Shown: piece after piece, positions 58,685-64,000 of the stretch
Layout: every line of letters starts with the position of its first letter
Numbering within the stretch: position 1 is the stretch's first letter
NCBI GenBank assembly: GCA_023846275.1
Contig: CM043870.1
Coordinates: 11,355,527-11,419,526, forward strand
DNA length: 64,000 nt
Origin: Vanilla planifolia
Lineage: Eukaryota; Streptophyta; Magnoliopsida; Asparagales; Orchidaceae
Direction of reading: 5' to 3'
Position numbers and translations under genes: made by a program
Notes under the pieces: generated by a model
Database searches by the model: none
Told to the model about the DNA's origin: nothing
What the model saw: the letters and a program-made list of their open reading frames with translations, nothing else

Positions 58685-61600
58685 GCATTTGGCCATTTTT
58701 TTTGGTATATAATTTACCACTTCATTATCTTCTTTGTAGATGAAATTCTAATTGATAATTGTCATCCTCAGTGCTTGATTTATTTGATGAATGATGTTGT
58801 CAAACTTCCAAGGGACGTTCAACTTACATTGAACCATTTAAATGATAATATTTGATACGTCCATATTGGTGCAAATTGAAGACCCAAGTATGGAACCATT
58901 CCTTTAGTTTGTATCATTAGCTTGTTGCCATCAAAAGTGGAGAATGCTTCCACTACCTTGCCATTATGGTTATGTAGTATCCCTCAATAGCAAGCTAGGT
59001 TGCCACAAACAAAACTATCAATATTGAGTACGTGCATTCTTTTTGGTGGGGTAGACCATTCAAAAATTTTACAAGATTTGCATTACAATAATGTGTATAG
59101 AGAGACCAAACCTAACTACACCAATTGAAGAACTACATAAGATAATTGAACGAGTGGAAAGCCAAGAACAATATTATAGCAATTGAAAATGACATTATGA
59201 ATTATGTTGTTTGTTGATTGTTTGGATACCTCAAAAAATTTTATATTCCAAGTCTTCCAGATGTTCCAATAGATGATTCATTGTAGTATTTGTAGGACTT
59301 CTCCAGTAGAACTATTGTTCCCATGTATCCTCTAATATAATAGTAATAGAATTATTCTTATAATAATAGAATCTTGAATGTTTAGATTTTATGTGCCAAT
59401 AGACTATACTTTTTTTGGCTTCATGATTGCTTACAAATGCATGATTGAAATGAATCTTCATTTTGGTAATATGAGCATTTTGATACCAATTGCATGTTAA
59501 ACTCTCTTAAAATCTTTAAAAATGGAAGAGGTTTGTTAAATATTCTCTGATTAGTAATAGAGACTTTTTATGGGTATCTTGACTTCCAAATTCTTTACCT
59601 TGATTTTAAAATAAGTCATTTACTTTTGAGTTCTTCCTAAGAAATCTAAGTTCTAAAGTTACCATTGGATGTGAACATCCAATAGCTGGTCTCAAATGAG
59701 TTAGACACTTATTATTTTTCATGACCATATCTTTGATCTTTTCCATGTGTTTTCACATGTCTAAGATAGCACATTTTCTATTTGATATCATATATCTTGC
59801 TTTCATATAGCTCACCGACAATGAATTCATTGAATGATGTTTCCAATATTGTTTTGCTGAAAACTCTGACCTTAATTCCTTTAGTTTTTTTAAATACCAA
59901 GTCGATTTCCTCAATAAGCAAACTAACCCTATCCGAGTTGCTCCAATGTCACCTATGATTGTTCACTAAGTTGCTCTAAAGGAAATAGATTATCATCTTT
60001 TCAATTTTATATAAGATATTAAGAGGAGTATGCATGGCCATCAATGAGCATATGTCAATTGAATCCAAGATGCATTTGATAAGGATGAGACTTCCACATA
60101 TAGATAATAGTTTTTTTTCTAGCTTACAACCTTCATACTAATATCACAATTAGTTGTTAAAAATGTGTTGTTCTTTTCAACTAGTGAATAGTGGACATCC
60201 CAAATAGATTCTTGGGACTTTATTTATCTTAAAGGTGAGTCTCTAAGTGATTCTTCAAACTTGATCTAGATTCATTTTATTATTCTAAATAAATGTGCCT
60301 TTGTGAGAGTTGATGTGTAGACTAGATATCCATTGAACATCTAGAAGGAATTTATTGAGATTGGTAACTAATTTATTTTTCCCTCTATAAATGATTATGA
60401 TGTGTCATCTACAAGACCTAAGTGTAATATAATTAGCCATGCTATGGTTTCTACAAAATGTAGAATCTTGCCTTGGTTAATGAGCTTGTTCAACTCTCAA
60501 CTAAATACTTCCAGAGATGAAATTAAGTGAAGAGGTGACATTAAGTTACCTTTCTTAAGTCCTTGGGTGATTAAAAGAATGTTTGGTTTTCCATTAATCA
60601 TTATGGAGGTCTAGCTACTATAAAGAAAATTCATGATCATTATAATGAATTTATCCACTAAGTTGAACTTGGTGAAGACCATGCTTAGGAAATCCCAAGA
60701 TAGATAGTAAAAGAATTTTTTAAATCAATAATAATCATACATTTATTTGTTATGGCTCTTCTATTTATTACTTTTATCAATTCCTATTCCAAGAGTATAT
60801 TATCAATAATATTCATGTCCTCAACAAATCTAGCTTGCTATAAAGATATGAGAGGTGGAAGAAATTTTTGAGGTCTAGCCAATGTTTTAGAGAGGCATTT
60901 TTTAATAAAATTGTAGATACAAATTATCTAAAAGAATGGTATGTTTTTGAATTTTCTTTTTTGGTGATTAAGACTAGATTAGTGTTAGATATTCCTTTGG
61001 AAATTAGTGACCTAGACACAAAAAAATCCCTTTTTGTGTCAAAAATATCACTTGTAATTATTTCCCAACAATGTGTGAAAAATCTATTATTAAATCCATC
61101 AAGCCCTAGTGCACTATAAATGTCCATCATAGAAAAGATGTCTTTAATTTCCTCTATTGAGAGTTCCTTCTTTAATAGCTTGTTGTTTTTAGCATTTGCT
61201 AAGGAATACAACTAGTCATAATATATTTTCAAAAATTACAAGGTGATAATAGTTTCTAAAATTGTTGAATTACAACATTTACTATTATTTCTTCATCTTG
61301 AATAAAATTAAATATGGATTCCTTTATGAAATGAATTGTTAACGTACATGTTTTCTTTGATAGTGGTTTGGAAGAATTTTGTGTTCCTTTCTCTTTCTTT
61401 TAGTCATTTGACTCTAGCCTTTTGAAGCTAAATTCTTCCTCCTTTGTAGTGGAATTAAGAAGGTTCGCATGTGCCCTTGTTAACTTCTTCATCATTTCCT
61501 CATTCTGAATTAATTCAAATTATTTTTCCTTTAATATATCATGTTCTTTAATTGACTTAATTGGATCAAATATGTTAAAAAATATTGCTTTGTTTGATTC

Positions 61601-62400
61601 CTTAAGGTAATATTTTAACCATTTTAGCTTACATGAAATGCTTTCATCCCATAACAATTGATTAGTTCATCCCGATTGTGTTCCACAATTTGAAGAAAGA
61701 ACTAGTGTTTCAAGAACATGTTCTAGAATCTAAATTTCTTGGGAGCTAGTGATGATTTCTAAAGAAAGAATAGTAATAGTAAAGCTTGATTTGAACCTAT
61801 TTTATAAAGGTGTTAAATTGATATAGCAATGGCTTGACTAATCCATTCTTAATTTATTAGCACATCTAATCTCTTCCAAATCCATCTCCCTTTTCTTTTA
61901 ATAAAAGAAGTAAAGAATTTCTTAAGAATGGCAACTCCATGAGACCATACTAATTAATGTAGCTAGGGAATTCTTGAATGACTTCTATTTTAGAGTAGAG
62001 TGTCTCTTATGCTCATCTAGAGATGCCACCACAATGAGGCTTCCTCCAAGTAGCCACAACATGTTTGAATGTTTTGTAATTTGTCAAAGACTACTAGAAA
62101 ATGCTTCTATTATAAAATGAGCTCTTGGCATAAACAAATGAACAATATGCATAATTGTTCCAAACTTGGTACTTTGCCAAAAGGTACATGAGTTGCTCTT
62201 CATTTAGTATGGCCTAGTAGGAAAATTCATTTTTTTAAAGGACCAAGACTTTGTTTGAATTTTACTTCCATAGAATTCAAAATCCATCTTCCTAAAAAGT
62301 TGATACAATTACTTCTTGTGTGGCATGGGTTCCATTATATTGTTGAGATGGCTAACTAATCTTTTATTCACTATTCCCATTATGTTCCATAATAGGATTT
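58685..62400 (-). pseudogene. LINE-6 ORF2 (endonuclease, RT, zf-RVT, RNase H)
   Basis: The endonuclease begins at about 62,393 (LWNIMGIVNKRLVSHL; family form WNIRGxNNxxK). The linker occupies about 61,640-61,340. RT starts in an open frame at 61,211-60,924: ELSIEEIKDIFSMMDIYSAL, then GLDGFNNRFFTHCWEI and NLVLITKKENSK (usual form xIVLIPKKxNP). The thumb lies at about 60,150-59,850: LILIKCILDSI, MHTPLNILYKIEKMI, HHWSNSD-like, LLIEEIDLVFK. RNase H ends FIYKEDNEVVNYI at 58,706-58,744. It is the same subfamily as LINE-1 and serves as the uninterrupted reference that shows where Copia-1 entered LINE-1. Stops and frameshifts throughout. Confidence 0.8.
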
Positions 62401-62649
62401 TAAATACTGTTTTTCACATTTTTTATAATTTGAATAGCTTGAGATCTTCTATAAATGCCTCTAAGATAGATTGAGTAGTCTTGAACATTTTTGTTTTTTT
62501 CAATCTACGTACTTAAGATAAGTGTGAAACCTTACTCATTAAACTATAACAAGTGAGAGTCAATAATTCTTTCATGGAGTTCTTCATTGAAATCCTTAAA
62601 TGATTACAAATAATATTCTTATTGAGCATTATCCTGGGCTCCTTCAAAA

Positions 62650-63190
62650 TAAGATACTAAGACCTCTTGCTAGCATTCTCTTTGCTAAGGATTTTTTTTT
62701 TTTTGAGTTTTTATCATGTTTGCAATGAAGTATATCATGGCTCTGCTTACAACAACCATGGCAATAGTTGGGTAGGTTGTCATATTAGATTATTTTTACC
62801 CAAATTCATTATTACGACCTTCTTTTTTAAGATTATAATCTTTATTTGTACATTTTTGGCCAAATCTACCTCCAAAAAGACCCTTGGCACATGTGGCCAA
62901 GTGAATTTTATTGTGGCTGCATCAACTTTTATTAGTGTTTTAATTGTCGATGACAATGAGTGCTACCTTATTAAAAAAGCAGATTGGGAGTTGTTCTAGT
63001 GAAATCCATACTGGTGCTAGATAGGTTTCAAGTATAAGTGGATCCAAATGGATTTGAGAACTTGCATTTGGAATTCTGTTATGGACTAGGCTCTTTGAAG
63101 TCAGTAACACAAATAGACTTCTTCTTGAGTGAATTGAATTAATAACTTCCAGTGATCTAGATATCCCACTGAAAATGAACTCATGAAACT
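62650..63190 (-). pseudogene. LINE-6 ORF1, C-terminal part
   Basis: DUF4283-like end and zinc knuckle on the minus strand. FSVGYLDHWKLLIQFTQEE opens at the junction, then TLIKVDAATIKFTWPHVPRV and FLEVDLAK at about 62,930-62,850 (usual form RxDxATxxxxRPxVARVCVEVDL). Near 62,770 is YDNLPNYCHGCCKQSHDILH, and the CCHC knuckle spans 62,722-62,763 with all four ligands kept. The plus-strand open frame of 110 codons at 62,667-62,999 is the shadow of this gene. Confidence 0.82.
62690..62704 (+). repeat. Poly(T) run
   Basis: Fourteen to fifteen T in a row just after the LINE-6 knuckle codons (a Lys-rich tail in LINE sense). Confidence 0.8.
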
Positions 63191-64000
63191 AATTCTTTGG
63201 ATTCTTATCTTTATTTTCTTGTCCTTTACAATTGTATAAAAGAACATGGTATTTTTGTCTCCTTTGATAAACCATCTAATACCAACTTTTTGATGCAAAA
63301 ATTCCTCTTCCAATTTAATTGTTATAAGTAACTGATCTTGATCTTTGACTAATTATAACCACGAGGCCTCAGTCTATAGTGATTCAAATTGGTTTTATTT
63401 CTCCAATATTTGCTCTTTTGCTACACACAAGGTCTCAAATATATTACCAAAGTTTGATTTATTCCATTCTTTAAGGTAGTATTTGAGGCATTTTAGTGTA
63501 TATGCAAATACCCTCATTCTTGAGCCTACCACTGATAGACTCCATTTTTGTTTAACATTGGGAAAAAAGTTTTTATTATTGTTCTACTTTGATATCAAAA
63601 TTGTTTTGTGGATGAGTTTACTTTTGAAATAAAAGAGCAGCAAAGAGGTGTGAATAGATAGGGCATGCTAAATGGCTGTTGATGGGAATGAATTTAACCA
63701 ATCCTAATTCACTACTACTCAGTCAAGTCTTTTCCACACTTATATACCATTATGCACCCCCAACTAAATAAATTCATTGTAAGAGAAGAAGAGCTCTTGG
63801 GAGCACAACAATTTATGCATTCTACAAATTCTATGATATAGCTAATTTTGGGTGTTGAGTGTCCTTTATATTCATCTAATTGATTATAAAATTGAATCAC
63901 TGACAAAAAACCAAGAGAGATTATTAGTGTCCATAATTATTTTAAGTTCATTCCAAAGATTCTTCTGTTCTATAAATAGGAAATTTTTGTACATGGAGCA
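63191..64000 (-). pseudogene. LINE-5 ORF2, 5' part (endonuclease end and linker)
   Basis: Minus strand. The linker at 63,313-63,191 reads EEEFLHQKVGIRWFIKGDKN and TMFFYTIVKDKKIKIRIQRI, the family's EExFLxQKSRxxWLKxGDKNTxFFH pattern. Further upstream, in 63,906-63,715, comes an endonuclease-like stretch with FVECINCCA and LTMNLFSW (usual form FxxCIxxCxL...G...TW). The element runs off the window at 64,000. The RT that should follow is at 58,680; roughly the first 60 residues of RT and the linker end are missing, so LINE-6 insertion was accompanied by a deletion, or the two LINE-5 parts are separate copies. Confidence 0.65.

Larger units (their letters stand above)
58685..63190 (-). mobile_element. 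LINE-6, antisense, ORF1 to RNase H
   Basis: About 4.5 kb of one LINE in normal gene order, 5'-truncated inside ORF1 at about 63,190 and ending directly after RNase H at about 58,685. No 3' UTR or clear tail is present apart from TTTTTTTT at 58,694-58,701. On both sides lies LINE-5. At 63,190 the reading changes from a LINE-5 linker (KIRIQRI) to LINE-6 ORF1 (FSVGYLDHWKLLIQ) within one open frame, which marks the junction well. Confidence 0.75.

Noticed and set aside
62667..62999. 110-codon plus-strand open frame
   Set aside because: It lies exactly opposite the LINE-6 ORF1 DUF4283/zinc-knuckle region, whose minus-strand motifs are clear. It is a shadow frame.

Overview
This window looks like plant nuclear DNA, about 70% A+T by eye, made almost entirely of old, inactive retrotransposons stacked inside one another. 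I found no intact gene, rRNA, tRNA or CRISPR array. Almost every open frame is under 100 codons. The longer ones lie in a dinucleotide repeat or opposite a LINE remnant. Plant origin is indicated by plant L1-type LINEs (ORF1 with a DUF4283-like domain and a CCHC knuckle; ORF2 with endonuclease, RT, zf-RVT and a terminal RNase H domain), by Ty1/copia elements primed by initiator tRNA-Met, and by a chromodomain-type Ty3/gypsy remnant. The species cannot be told.

Layout. 1,041-2,213 and 17,457-21,234 are two halves of one antisense LINE (LINE-1), split by Copia-1 (2,214-17,456). Copia-1 contains three tandem copies of its pol 3' half, separated by truncated LTRs. A long (AT)n-(AC)n microsatellite follows at 21,532. 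From 22,110 to 30,370 there is a three-level stack: an antisense gypsy integrase/chromodomain (22,110-22,448 and 29,778-30,370), split by plus-strand LINE-2 (22,449-29,777, with an AAAAT tail), itself split by antisense LINE-3 (about 23,801-27,745). From 33,460 to 47,200, plus-strand LINE-4 is split by Copia-2 (36,910-46,282), which has two LTRs of about 2.2 kb and recognisable gag and pol. From 48,400 to 52,424 a degenerate gypsy element has repeated flanks carrying arrays of a 39-bp repeat. An orphan copia LTR with its primer binding site follows at 52,654. From 56,450 to the end, antisense LINE-5 is split by LINE-6 (about 58,685-63,190).

How it fits together. The reconstruction rests on protein continuity across each insertion, plus one clean candidate 5-bp target-site duplication (Copia-1) and one decayed LINE-type duplication (LINE-2). 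The parts do not work together as a biological system; they record successive insertions followed by heavy decay. Many in-frame stops fall where a related copy has Gln, Trp or Arg, as expected from C-to-T change in methylated DNA.

The most unusual structure is Copia-1: one LTR pair, one primer binding site, one gag, but three RT/RNase H segments in a tandem with a unit of about 3.65 kb.

All translations were made by eye. Domain limits are good to a few tens of bases unless an exact junction is stated.
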